Below, piece by piece: positions 22,776-37,700 of a stretch of DNA of 64,000 nucleotides. The translations under genes and the position numbers were made by a program. The notes below the pieces were generated by a model. It was not told where the DNA came from and made no database searches. It saw only the letters and a list, made by a program, of their open reading frames with translations. The stretch is taken from the NCBI RefSeq assembly GCF_036324505.1, contig NC_086368.1, positions 25,038,878 to 25,102,877 on the forward strand. The letters are read 5' to 3'. This stretch comes from Eleginops maclovinus. Its lineage: Eukaryota > Chordata > Actinopteri > Perciformes > Eleginopidae. Position 1 is the stretch's first letter; each line of letters begins with the position of its first letter.

Positions 22776-23668
22776 GTGTCTGTCTGTCTGTCTGTCTGTC
22801 TGTGTGTCTGTCTGTCAGTCAGTCAGTCAGTCAGTCAGTCAGTCAGTCAGTCACAGACACACACAGACACACACAGATCAGTGCTGTTAGTTAGGTGTTT
22901 TTGGGAATCTGTATAGATCTCACAGTAAGGTCATTCACTCTCTGAATTATTCTTTTTATAGATGTCCTGTATTGAAACAGCTCCCTCTGATGCAGATCAA
23001 AGCCTCCAGCAAACCGCTGCAGAGGTCATCGCTGTGCAAGGTAGGAAAGTATTATTGATAGCAAGAGGAGGAAATCAGAGAGTTTACTCAACTAGCCATA
23101 CTAATCCAACAATGTAAAACGACACTTCCTTACAAGTTCAGTACCAACATTTTTACCTTGGGTGTATTTAAAGTAAGGCGTTAAAGTATTCATATATGAC
23201 CCTACATGAATGATTTTGTTTTGATTGTGTATCACGAACATTTGTTTGTTTGAAAAGAGTAGAAGTGTATTGTTACCAAATGACAAAACCCCTAAGTAAA
23301 AATACCAGTATAACTAAAGTTTATTTATGTATAATCTTATTTAAACAACTTAACATTCCCCATTTCTGCATGTCCCATCTCCATACTGCATATTAATCTC
23401 TACAGTTTCAGTAGGTATGAAGGAGATGAACATTGTATTCTAAAAAATGACTAAAGCTATCAGACAGCAGGGTACAAATTACAATATTTGTCTCTGAGGT
23501 AAGTATGAATCTGCAGAGAAACACTTGAGCAAATTCGCTTGAGTTTGTACTAGTCCTTGTAGTTAAGAACTATGCCTGAGTAAATATAAAAAGTGAATCC
23601 ACGGCTGAATAAGCGTACAGTGTGTTGTTGCAGGTAGTACAGGCTATGATGAGATTACTGTAATCTAA
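21142..23668 (+). CDS. Possible three-exon micro-gene for a 67-residue secreted-type peptide (unrecognised)
   Basis: I do not recognise this. Candidate exons are 21142-21271, 22962-23040 and 23634-23668. They have the acceptor CTTTTTCACAG, donor ATGG|GTAAGT, acceptor CTTTTTATAG, donor CAAG|GTAGGA and acceptor TGTTGTTGCAG. Starting at the ATG at 21182, the joined frame stays open through all three (phases 0 and 1) to a TAA at 23666-23668. The first 22 residues (MKAVTIVCLLGHALLVKIIQAS) have the look of a signal peptide. The remainder has two cysteines (C27, C33), is mildly acidic, and ends GYDEITVI. Against it: tens of kilobases are available for such combinations by chance, no AATAAA follows within about 1 kb, and the second exon begins with its own ATG. 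Confidence 0.2.
21905..22378 (-). mobile_element. Non-autonomous DNA transposon-like (MITE) repeat, AAGTAC-rich, - orientation
   Basis: Its right edge CAAGATCTGAGTACTCCTCCC is the reverse complement of the GGTGGGAGAAGTACGCAGATC edge at 17216. The body contains TGTACTTTAATTGAGTATTTC and CTACTTTTACTTAAGTAC, as usual for this family. It has no transposase frame. If the candidate micro-gene at 21.1-23.7 kb is real, this copy lies in its first intron. Confidence 0.55.
22679..22876. repeat. Compound tetranucleotide array: (TGTC)n with TGTG interruptions, then (AGTC)n, then ACAC-rich tail
   Basis: TGTC units at 22681-22815 are interrupted by TGTGTG at 22705, 22737, 22773 and 22801. (AGTC)n follows to about 22852, then CACAGACACACACAGACACAC. 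All interruptions keep the 4-nt register. Confidence 0.97.
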
Positions 23669-26149
23669 TTATGTGAAACACATCGCTCTTCAGCCTCGTG
23701 TCACCACACCTCCGGTAGATTTCTCTTGCTCACACACAAGCTTGATTCTCCTCTGCTGGTGTCTCCTTTGTCTCCCCCCCCCCGCCCCGAGTCCCTCCTA
23801 TCCATCCATCTGTGCTCTTCACACGCTGACTTTGCCTCTCCTCCGAGTGTGTTCCAGCCATATTGTGGTTTGAAGTGTTACTGCCTCTAATGAGCCAATT
23901 GTTCTTGTGTTTTCTTCCCCTCGGGGAGCGTTGTGTAGATAACAACATTCTGCTCACAACCACATTCTTCTCAAAACCATTTTAAAACATATTCAGCGCA
24001 CCGGGGAGGGATCGGGGCCAACAAAACAATAATGCCTCAGAGCACGTACAAAATGAAAAAATGTGTTAATGACAGCCGCACCAGCGAAGTGACAGAGCAT
24101 CCTTTTCCTGTCAATTAGACCTTGGTTATTCAAAAGCAATTTGCAACTCCCTGCAGAGTCAAATGTGTGCCATCTCCCAGGCCTTAGTCTATGACAGTGT
24201 GTAAGCGATGTATTCATTCCCTTTCTCTGTGTGTGTCCTAGTTTGAGACATTGAAGTTATATTAAGTTAAGATACAATCCACACTGCTCTATCCAAATAC
24301 CGGTAACGTTTTTCTTGGAAAAGTGTAGTTCTATTTTGAGAGGTTTGTGTGCCTTGTTTTCTGTGTGTGCTCATGACCCTGTACATGGGATATTGATACA
24401 GCTGGCATTCAACACCCTGATTAATTGCCATGGCATTTGGCTGTTCTCTGTAAATGCCATATCCCATGCTGAGTGCTTGGTTAATGGATTTCTGCCCATT
24501 GCTGGCCCAGCATCGGCATTTTCTTTTTTTCCTCTCCCTCTGTCCTTCATCCCTCCTCTCCTCTCTGCTCCTGTGCTTCATAAAAGGTTATCCATGCTTT
24601 ATCAGCATGAATGGACACTTGAGTGGAATGATCCCCTTCTGCTCAGATGTCCAAGCTCTTGACAGTGATGTCCAGAATGGGCTATAGCCACACAAAAGCT
24701 CAGCCTCCTCTCCATTTCTGACCGCACACGTTCAAAGTTATCTTAAGGTTATGTCCTTCTTTTGAATCTACAGTCAAATGTGTTTTGATAAGGGCCCCAC
24801 CTTCAAGCGTCTGTACCCCGTAGACCCAATTTGGGTTTGTCTCTATATCTCTGAGAAGAAGAAAAAAAAGATATGAAGAATTAGCTTCCATCCTCAAGTG
24901 AATTAGTTTGCTCTATCTTAATGAGGTTTGCCATGTCAGAGGGAACAGTTCAGAGCCTGCATGCTAAACAGACAGAAATTGGAGTATTAGCTCCTTAACA
25001 GCAAAATACCTTCCCTCTCTCGCTCTAATTCAGACGCTGCCACGCAATTACCCTTATACACAGTTTAATCTTGTCACTTCCAAATGGGAATATAGGGGAA
25101 GAGAACTATTCTTGTTATTTCTTCTTCTCTTTCTTTTTGGAAAAGCCATTCCAAAATCTAATTAACTGCAGAAAAAGACATGTCACCCGTTTGATTGGAA
25201 ACATCGAATGTGGTTATACAAAAGGACCCTAAGTATTGTAGAATGTGATTTGACAGAATCTCATTCTGGGTGGTGCTAGGCTAGATAGGAAGATTACTCA
25301 GCCGTGTCTGAGTCGAGGCAAACAGGAAGCGATGAGCCCGGTAATTTATTGTGTTGGTATTTCTCCTGTTTGACTTAAGACAGCTCATTAAAGGGCGGGG
25401 TGTCATCCAGACAGACAGAGAGACAGACAGACATTTCTCTAATGGCCTCTCCTCTTCTCTGTCTGCATCAGCCCTTTTCTGCCTCTTGCGCTGCTTGCTT
25501 AATCTCTCACTTTTTTTAATATGAGGTGCCAAACACGATTTTACACAATTCATCATTCTGCTCTTCACAGGGGGAGAGGGAGATGCTATTTCATCCTCCC
25601 ACTTGTCTTCAGTCTGCTTACAGGGCTGTTTCAGAGCAGCTGAGAGAGACGGCCCGAGGGCTGAGATAAGGAGAGGAGGTCTGTGTTTTTCATTTTTGAA
25701 GAAACGATGGAAAGCCTCCATGGTCTGCTGTGTGGTGATAGTCCGCTGTACAGGTGTCATTCTGCTGTAGCTGGCTGCCGTTACTTTTGGCAAATGCTCC
25801 ATATTCTGGTTTTTTACCATTTGCCTCTCACAGTGAAGACTTTATACTGATTATTCTGCCCACAACACTCTGGCTGCTCGGGGCGCCTAACCATGGCAGC
25901 CCCCTCGTTCTGACAACTCTTCATTAATGCATCTGTACAGGTCCTGTTTGTGCATGGGTGTATATCAGGCCTAAGAGTGCAATGTGAACAACAACAACAA
26001 CAACATGGTGAAGTAGAATTACGCTCTCAGAGATTAATAATAAAGTATTCCTTCTACTTCTTCTCAATTACATAAATCAAATCTTAAATGTTAACTTGTA
26101 CACTAAAAATGGTCTGTTGTAGCAACAAAATCAAGGAACTGTCTGACAC

Positions 26150-26345
26150 AATTCATCAGAATCATAATCTTAAATCTTTTATTAGTCCCGCAGCGGGGAA
26201 ATTAACAGTGTTACAGCAATAGTGGCACAGCAGGTAAAAGAGGCAAACAATTATAAGAGTAAGCTAACATTAAATATAGAGGATAATAAAGATGAAGAAG
26301 TATACCACCATGGCTAAAAGGGAGTAGCAGCAATTAAAATACTTA
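26150..26345. mobile_element. LINE 3'-end-like fragment
   Basis: TCATCAGAATCATAATCTTA, then TTTTATTAGTCCCGCAGCGG and GGGAAATTAACAGTGTTACA, resemble the 3' end of common teleost LINEs. The fragment is short, with no coding remnant, and the edges are approximate. Confidence 0.4.
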
Positions 26346-26684
26346 GGTGATAAGATACAGAGTAGCCATTTTCTTAGTTTCATGCTATCCATTTATTGTA
26401 AAAAGTCCAAATCATTTGCTTGCATGATATGTCAAAGCAGAAAAATAAACAGTTGCCATTGTGTTGCGTTGACTATCGCATTGCGGTCAACAGAAAGTGA
26501 GTCTCCCTACTCTCCCCCTCTCAGTAACAAACAGATCTAAAGACCAGCAGGTAGCGCATGCGCATGCCAACAACAGTGACAACTTGACCACCAAAACATA
26601 TTCCTTATATCGTCACTGTTGAGACTTTGTCATCTTTCTGGACACTTAGTTGTCACCAAAATTACATCACACATTATAAGCATG

Positions 26685-26704
26685 CCCCCCCCCCCCCCCC
26701 CCCC
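26685..26704. repeat. Poly-C tract (20 bp)
   Basis: Uninterrupted C run after AAGCATG, before GCTGCAG. Confidence 0.97.
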
Positions 26705-29700
26705 GCTGCAGACTCTTCAGCAGCCCCTCTCACAGCCAGACATATCCCGGTTGCATGCCAGCGAGTGTTTGTCTGCAGATACAGAGAGCCGTACAAAAAA
26801 AGAAGCAAGGTCCACTCTGGTACCAACAAGCAATTAATTATTGAGGACACCAAACACGGCTGCTTGCTAATCTACATAGCGCTTTAAAGCTCCTTGATTT
26901 ATAATTCAGGCCCTTCTCTCACTCCAGAGAGGGCTGAGAGTGAAAGGCAGAACTGGAGGGCACTTGAAACTTCACTAAGGGCAAGGTGTGTCTTTGCAGT
27001 GAGGGCCCTTTGTGGCTGTGTGCTGCGTGCCGAGTACCAGATTCACCTCAAAATAACCGAGGAGGTTCACACAGATGTTCATCTAGTTGTCTTGTAAAAT
27101 TTTCTCTGCTTCCAGTATAATTTAACGTGTGGCTGCCGTCACAACGTTTTTAAGTGATTACAAGTGTATTTGTTTTAAACGCACTAGGGTGCCTTGTTAG
27201 ACAAACCCACAAGCGCTTCTATTTTAATATGTGTGGCCGATATAACGCAGTGTGCTGTACATTAGTAATGCAAATAACATGGCGTCAAAGGGAGTTTAGT
27301 TAATTAGCTGGAGATGCAATGCTGGCTCTGGCCCACAGCGGCTTGTGTTTCCCGGGACCGCAGGCCTCGACGGGGGGCCGCTCTTTGATCCAAGGATCCC
27401 ACGGTCTGCTAACATTTTCCCAACCTCTGCAAAGCCTGCTGCGCAGAGACAGATGGGAAAGAAGTGTGTGTGTGTACGACTCTATTTGTGTGTTCGCATG
27501 CACCTTGTGCCGAATCCAACCTGTTCCAAACTTCTTCTTTTTTTGCACAAATTCCTCGATGTGAATTAATGAACAGACACAGTTTGATCATTGAGATCAA
27601 ATGTTGCTCATCACAAGATGTCCCTTCTTCTCATGGCTTGATTTGAAAGGTATTTGAACAATGGATAAATCAATTTGAACATTACAACAAAGCACTGTTT
27701 CAAAGGCTGAAATGTATTTCCAAGGCTACATTCTGGTTAGACAGCTCAGTACGTGCAGGGAAATGAGCGAACAGAAACCAGAAAGTAGCAGACTGTTTTT
27801 AATCATTACTATTCAAATGAAAACAATGAGATATTTATCACATGCCACCCTATTTTCCTAATCACTCCACAGTTGTCTTTTCCACCTCAAAGCGATGCAT
27901 AATGTTGTTTTTTCAAACCCCTAATGCTCAGTGGAAGATAGAGTATACTCCCCTCAGGCCTACGTACACCTCCCCCTGCTGGCTGATAATCAAACAACAT
28001 GGCCTCCTTACACGGGACTGGCAGGGTGTCCCAATTCTAATTACTATGTGTTCACACACCGTGTACCAGTGTTAACGGCACACTGTTTTGGCAGCTAGAG
28101 TAAACAAGAAATCAATGTAGTGTACTGTTTTGTACTAACAAGGAATTAAACAAGCCGTGTGGGATGTCAATAAAGCTCCAGCATGGGAACAAAATTCTAG
28201 AATTAAAACTTTCAACTTTAGGAACTATTTCTGTTCCCAATGATACGTTGAATTGTCAAACACAGGTGTAGCTAAACACATTTCTTATTGCTTTGCTCTT
28301 ATTATTCTCAGTTCCATGACTTTGATGATAAATCAGTAACTACCTAACAGGGCAACTCAATGGACTGAGCCTTTGCTGCTTATCACGCTTTTGCTTTTGC
28401 TAGGGCAGTGATGGTGTATTTTGTAGGCCCACACGGAAGAAACTTGTAAGACCTTACTTGACCAAAAGCAAATGGGTTTTTTCCGTTGGATTTTGGGAAA
28501 TTGCCGAAAATAGGGGCTGTGGTGAAAAGATATCAGGATGATCTTCACATATTAACTCCACTCTTAGAGTATTTAAAGAATCAAATAGCTAACTTTATGC
28601 TATAAACAAGCTACCTGACGGTTGTTTGGCTTCACATCAACACCGCTAAGCTAAAGGCGGTCTTATGTTTGCTGTGATGACGTCTAGTAGTCTCCTTTAG
28701 CCACTTCTCCATAAAACATAAAAGCTTCAGATGTTAGCTTATTTTGGGAAACAAATTTAAAAAACTGTTGACTTCCAGGCGATGGAGTCTGGACTCTGGA
28801 TTTATTTCCGGGATTAGGGCTCCTGCACCACTTGTATCATCATTTTTCCCTTTTACTAATTCATCTTTGATTTCTCCTGTGCATTGTAGTCTGGGACAAC
28901 CAAATGCATGGTGGCGTTTTGAAGTATAGTTTAATTTAACCCAACATACTCGAGCACAGTTTAAGATGCATGTTTATCTACACAGTACATGCAGCTGAAA
29001 CGCCATGTAGCCCTTTCTGATTATTCAGTTGCTTTGTGCCTGTCTGCGTCTTTCATTCGTCCTTGTCACTTTCAGAGTTGCTGTATAACAACTTGGAAAA
29101 TGTCCACACACTGCAAAATGTCTCAGTAAAGTGCTGAAGGGAAATGTGCTCCCTGTATTACAATTAACTGGGATAATGGCTTTATCCCAGTTGCTCTTTA
29201 GGAGATTTCATAATTCATTGCAGAGCTTTTAGTCAGAGAATTATTTAGACTTTCCTCCAGTCTGAAAAACGTCCATGACCAAAAGCTTAGCAATTAAACT
29301 TGGAATCTGCGATATGAAAAACTTTGCCAGCGCCTCTATTCTTTTTAATTGTACCATTCAGAGTTGTGGGACACTCATGAATGAATTATAGCACCACCTC
29401 AGGATATGGAACCGACTGCTGGAAAACGATGGATGCTCGTAACTGACTTATTAACTATTTATGTTTCCAATGGGAGCGTATGATGTGACGGTGAAAGAAA
29501 GGAGGAAATAAATAAGGGCAGAATGCATTAGACATGACAGGACGATATGTTGTTTGCATCTTTGCCAGGATGTAATTAAGTCAGGGCATTTAGGTAATGC
29601 ATGCCTGGCATTTTGGTCGACCTTCTGCACCATGGGAACACAAGAGGAAGAAACGCAATCCAGGAATGAGCACAGCTGCAGAATGAGACTCATTCCAATA

Positions 29701-30159
29701 TTGGCATCTGTAATTTGCCCAAAAAGCTGTCCCTGGAACATATGTTTGATCTTCTGATTTCCATGTGTGTGTGCTGGTCACTGTATTCTAGCACACCAGA
29801 GACATGCTTGTAGTATGTCTGTACCAGATGAGCAGTAGGACGAGGTCGTTATAATGTGGCTGTCTGCTTTTGAAGCCACTTCTCCGAGGTTAGACGACCT
29901 TTTTACTATTCCACCTGAGCTATTTTCAGGAGAATTGTTTCATGGTGCCAGGACTTCTCTCAGCCTCACTTCTGTCAATCCTGTGTCCTTGAGTGCCCAC
30001 ATTGTCAGCTCCGGGGCTCTTCTTCTCAGTTTTCCTGTCTGTTGTTCTCTCTGTGTCTGTCTCTTCTCATAATGTAGCCATGGAGATGGTGAGCTGTCTC
30101 CCTACAGGACACACTTGCACACTCACACCCGGATACACCAAGGGAATAACTGACTAGAT

Positions 30160-30322
<163 letters not shown>

Positions 30323-30651
30323 TGGTTGAGGGATCGTCATCCTTGAACCGACTGGTCCAAAACAAGGGAATAATAGTTGGAGTGAGCTGACAAGTGAGCG
30401 CGGAGGTCTTCCTCATTTGTACCAGCGTCCTCCTCTCTCCATACAACCAGCTGACTGGGGATATTTTTATCAGCCTGGCACAGACTGTGCAGGACAGAAA
30501 AAAAAAATGCATTTGTGAAATCCCAGCCAAGGACAAGATCTCAGCGGGATAGTGCCTCGCTGTATTTCTGCGCTATCAGAATTGAAATCACTCACAGTTG
30601 TTTATGCACCTGCCTCGCCACTATCCCGCACAAGGCCAATTGGTGTCCAAT

Positions 30652-30775
30652 GAATCAGAAAACAGAAGTATGTGTTCTTTTTGAATCAGAAAACCGAAGT
30701 GTGTGTTCTTTTTGAATCAGAAAACCGAAGTGTGTGTTCTTTTTGAATCAAACAACAGAAGTGTGTGTTCTTTTT
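30652..30775. repeat. 31-bp minisatellite, four copies
   Basis: Units start at 30652, 30683, 30714 and 30745 (GAATCAGAAAACCGAAGTG and then TGTGTTCTTTTT). Copies 2 and 3 are identical; copies 1 and 4 carry a few changes. The unit length is not a multiple of three and no gene is involved. Confidence 0.95.
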
Positions 30776-33150
<2,375 letters not shown>

Positions 33151-33280
33151 CGCATCTATAACAGTGAGCTGTCTGCGCTGGGCTGCATGGGGGGTGAGAC
33201 AAGCTCCTCACTCTGCCAGCACACACTCCGCATCTGAGCGGACCGGACTGGACTGGATGCTACTGGACTGACCAGAGCAG
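33151..33280 (+). other. Candidate 5' non-coding exon or promoter region, possibly of sulf2
   Basis: The segment begins after a pyrimidine-rich stretch ending CACTTGTCAG and ends at ACCAGAGCAG|GTGTGTAAAC, a fair donor. It also has a CTATAA box at 33155-33160 and a CCACGCCTCCC box just upstream, so it could instead be a first exon starting near 33185. A short upstream-type frame (33188-33237, 16 codons) lies inside. sulf2 needs an upstream leader exon because its ATG exon starts at an acceptor, but the link across 21 kb is inference. Confidence 0.3.
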
Positions 33281-34541
33281 GTGTGTAAACGTGTGTGTTT
33301 GTACTTGTGTGTGGGTGTGTGTTAGCGATAGATGACAGGGAGCAGCATGTGTTGCCCTCAGTGTGTGTGTGAGCGCTTTTTCCTCCGCAGGACTTGCTTC
33401 CGAGTAGCATATCTAGAGGGTACAGTGCTGAAGCTTTGCCCTAGTTTACACTTGAATGCTCTTATCCGTGCTCTTCGCCTCTGAGATTTATGCATGGAGT
33501 CACCAACGGCACGCCTCATAAGGGTTAAAGAAAGACGCTGAGTGGACTCTATAAGAGAGTATCAGAGCAGGGTGGACAGAAGCTGCTCTATATCTGCTGG
33601 AACAAGTTGGTCGTTTCAGGCTGGACGCTGTCGACATGTGCTGTGTCGCCATTAGTTTTTTTCCCTGACTTGTAGAGGTGTTTGTCTACAGTAGCATCCT
33701 TTAGTGGGGCATTACATTACATTGTGTTCAAAATCCACTTTCAGAAAGTCAGTGCAGATTTCACAGCTCTTTGGTCCGTCTTGGTGTTGAATCGCATTGG
33801 TGATTGGTTCTCTTTGTCTTCCTGTTTCACAGCCTGTGGTGTATTGAAATATGGAACATGCATTGTCTCAGCATTGCTTTGTATTTACTCAGCTGAATAT
33901 AATCCTTACTGTTGCTGGACATGTGTGTTGGGTTTAAAATAAGAGCAACAACAGGAACAGTGGAAATATTACTTTTTTGAAAGGCATGACCATCCTAGTT
34001 TTGGATTGTTTACCTTAAGAGCACCTTTTATGTAGCGAAGCAAGAGGAATCCGGCGCACAGCGTTCAGGAGTCGCCATTTCAACAGTTGCTGTTGCTATA
34101 CTGTAACGGGCACTGCTTTAGTCTATGAGGCCAATGTACTCACTATCAGTGTTTTGTCAATCTCTTTATGGGTCAAAAGGCTGTGTCATCACCAAGCGGC
34201 TGTTAAGAGCAGCAGAGCGGATGAAGGGGGGGCGAAAACTGACCTACAGGCTGAAATATTTATGATGGAGACAGCTGAACGCCCCGTGCTGTTTGTAGCG
34301 ATATGGCTGGATGGATGAAAGAATGCAAAGATGGAGGGATGGGTGGAAAGTAAAGCAGAGATTCAGAGATATGTTCTTTTAAGCATTCATTATTTATCAC
34401 GGTGCACTCTGCCATGAAGCTCTAACCCCCACATCAACTGGCCTCTTTTCGCACTGAGATGCCAGTGGACTGTCGGAAGATGCTCCTGCTTAGTCTACCT
34501 GTCAGCCAGTCCCCAGGCATGTGTAAGGCTGCAGCCCCATG

Positions 34542-34664
<123 letters not shown>

Positions 34665-34737
34665 CACACTTAATACAGTTTTTAACCATTTAATTTCTCA
34701 CACATCTATTTATCAGTCTTGTTCACAGACTCTTTCT

Positions 34738-34739
<2 letters not shown>

Positions 34740-34773
<34 letters not shown>
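34740..34773. repeat. (CA)n microsatellite, about 34 bp
   Basis: Short CA tract 80 bp downstream of the larger one. Confidence 0.97.
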
Positions 34774-34776
<3 letters not shown>

Positions 34777-37700
34777 ATTGGGAGTGATGACCTTGAGACC
34801 TGTTGGTGTTGTTTGCAGCGTCCGTGTGGGGAATACATTAGAGGCCATGTGGGACTCCCGGGGAAAATTGAGGCGCGTGACATTCCGTTTGTAAAAAAAA
34901 AAAAATGGTTGGAAAATGTGCAGGAGGGCTGGCGATGCAGACGGAGGGAGACTCCGCCATGAATATGTATTGTATGCAAATGCTGCACGCTGAAGCTGTT
35001 GACTCAAGCTGTTGATGAAAGGAGAGGACATGTTCCCCCATCGCCACGCTCAGGAGGAAGTGCAATCGACAGAGCTATTGTCAACGCGGTGACAGGTGGC
35101 AGATATATCGGTGACAGCAGCAGCCAAAGTGACACGGCTCCGTGCTCTCTGCGGGCTGGGGGCAGCGCCGGTGTCTGCTCTCCTCACCGCCGCCTTGACC
35201 TTTTGTGCTTAGACACAGCGAGGCTGGTCCAGAGGGCCCTGAAGCTAACATCTCACATTAGTATCATTGAGCCCTTTCAGAGCTGCTTCCTCCACCTGCG
35301 CCCCGTCTCTATTGATGCACATTTTTTTATTTAACCATTTAAAAAAACAAGGAATGTAGAAAGACTGAAATAGTACAATATTTCTTTGTTTGGTAGAAAA
35401 AGAGAAGATGCCATAAAAGCTGACAGAAAGATATATTTCAATACATCTTGGCTTTATCGTATTGCTCCTTTTTCCTGCTGTGGATAAAGCATTCATATCA
35501 TTCTGCCACATACCCTTACAAGCCTTTACTCCACCAGAAAAAAAATAAAGATAGCTGAGTTTCATCCATTATATGTCACTGGTTAAAAAGGAAGAAAAAA
35601 ACCCCACAAAAAGGCCTCTTTCAATTAAATACAGTCATTTATCGGCGCTTATGGTGCATGATTAATGTAATTCTGCTGCTTCAATAGATTTCTATATTGA
35701 AATGTGTTCGCATCGATTTAGTGGATAGTCACACACTAATCCACGTGACATGTTTTCACAATTGTTAGCTTAAAACTTGGAAACATAACTCCAACACATT
35801 AGTAGTATCCTGACAGTGGGTGGAACTGGCTCTCTCGGAGTCCCTACGAGCTGCTTTTAACAGGTCCTGCGATGAGACGGCATCAGAGATCAGTGTGTAA
35901 ATCTCGCTGCTGCTGCTCGCTCTCAGCTCTAATGATAGCGAGGCACAGGGGCTCTTTGACTACGCCTATCAAACACTCCTCTCAACAGTGTGTGGAGAGC
36001 GCAGAGCCGGTTACAGCTGATAGGAGCAAATAAGCAGAAGCACGTTGCCAGGTGTTTAGAAGTGCATGTGATTCTGTGTGTGATCCCTACGTGTGTACAG
36101 CTATTGGACTGCGGTGTGCGAGTGCAATCAGATTTCAGTCTCTTCCCTCTATACGTCTGAGCTACAGCAGCGGAGGTGTCCCATGGGGGAATGTAATTAT
36201 ACCCTGCTGGCCGCAGAGTACAGGCTTCACTGCCCCATCCGTCTCAGGAGATTCGGCGGATAAAGGCCTCTTCTCACTTGCAATACCAAGCGGCAGAGAT
36301 GTCACTAAAGCCCTTATATATACCCCATTTTTGGAATGAAATCCGTGCTCCTATCTCCTCCTCTGATCATCTTTTAGATCCCGGGGTTGTCGGTGTCCTT
36401 TTGCAACAGTTTTGTTACAGCTGTGAATAATTTATGACAGAATTAACTGCCGTTGCTAAGAGCAGTGATTGGGAGATTTTGGAGCACAGCCAAAATCTGA
36501 CTTCAGTTCAAAGCCCACATTTTTTTTTTTTGTCTGATTAGGAAAGTCTTCTCACCACGGGTGTAATTATCGCCATAATTACTGTCATCTGTATCTCCAA
36601 GAGTTCCTTCCCTCCTGTCTGTGTTTCTTTCTCTATGACTCTGTCTCCACTCCTTTGGATCTCACTGAGGTGTGTGCTGAGATGGTGTCCATTAGTAAGG
36701 CAAAACAAACAGACACACCCTACTCTTCTGGATTCAGGCAAACAATCAATGAGAGCACTCGGATAACAGCAGTGTAAGTGGCCCATTGATGTTGCGATTA
36801 AATGAATGCAGGATGTAGCGGTGGTGGTGCAAACCAAGATATAAGCAATTTATTTTCTGTGCTAGAATTCTTTTCAAATATACAAAACATCAGCCAAGCT
36901 CTGTTCAGGCTTATTAAGGAAAGAGGAGAAACCAAAAGAAGAACAATGAAAAATGTAAGACTGAAACAGCGGAGAGGAATTATCAGCAGTGCGTTGTGAG
37001 TGGCAAGTTGAAAATGGTACCCCGTGAATCTCAGCGTGTCTCCGTTTCAACACGTTGTACCTCGTCATGGTAACTTACCAGAAGTGCATCCGTGCCAGAA
37101 CACTTCTTCTTCATTTCACCGATTTGCTTCACTCCGGCTCTCCCTTAATCTTTATTTCTGCCGTCGTCACCCTCCCTCCGTCCCTGTGTTTTGGCCTGGT
37201 CAAAACTACCCCTCCCTCATGCCTCTCCCTCAGGGTGTAGCAGCTATTGTTGTGCCTAATAAGGTTTATGGTATTACAAATTTCTGAAATTGGATTTTTT
37301 CACTCCACCAAAGCAGTGGGATTACGAGTTTTAAGGCCGGATGCGTCTGGGCACTAGTGACCTGTTTCTGAACTTCTTTTTTTTTTCTGACTTCACCCTG
37401 AAGGTGGGCAGATCAAGAGATTGATGTGGCAATAGCTGTGGAGAGAAACAGAAAGACTGGCAGGTTCATTGTATCTGTATTAGTTACCTGCCAATTAAAT
37501 AGATTCTGAGTCGGACAGCTTTTTGGCTCCTCCGCCTGGATTTCGGTTTCTCTCACGTCGTCCACTCTCACACACTCTGCTGTGTTTGATCAAACTCTAA
37601 TCTAATGAATCTTTTCATCTTCCTTGCCGACTCCCAGACACATTTTCTACATCCAAAGTAGCCCAATTCATTCTAATCCTTAAAATCTGGCCTCTGGTGA

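Larger units (their letters stand above)
23669..30159. other. Non-coding sequence, no gene seen
   Basis: Contains one LINE-like fragment, a poly-C tract and the inverted repeat at 24.4 kb. The longest frame (25281-25820, minus strand, 179 codons) is of a length expected by chance and matches no family I know. Confidence 0.6.

Noticed and set aside
25281..25820. 179-codon open frame on the minus strand
   Set aside because: With six frames over 54 kb of non-coding DNA, about one frame of this length is expected by chance. No motif, paralogue or signal is recognisable.
30652..30775. Regular 31-bp repeats resembling a CRISPR array
   Set aside because: The repeats are head-to-tail with no spacers, and the sequence is eukaryotic.
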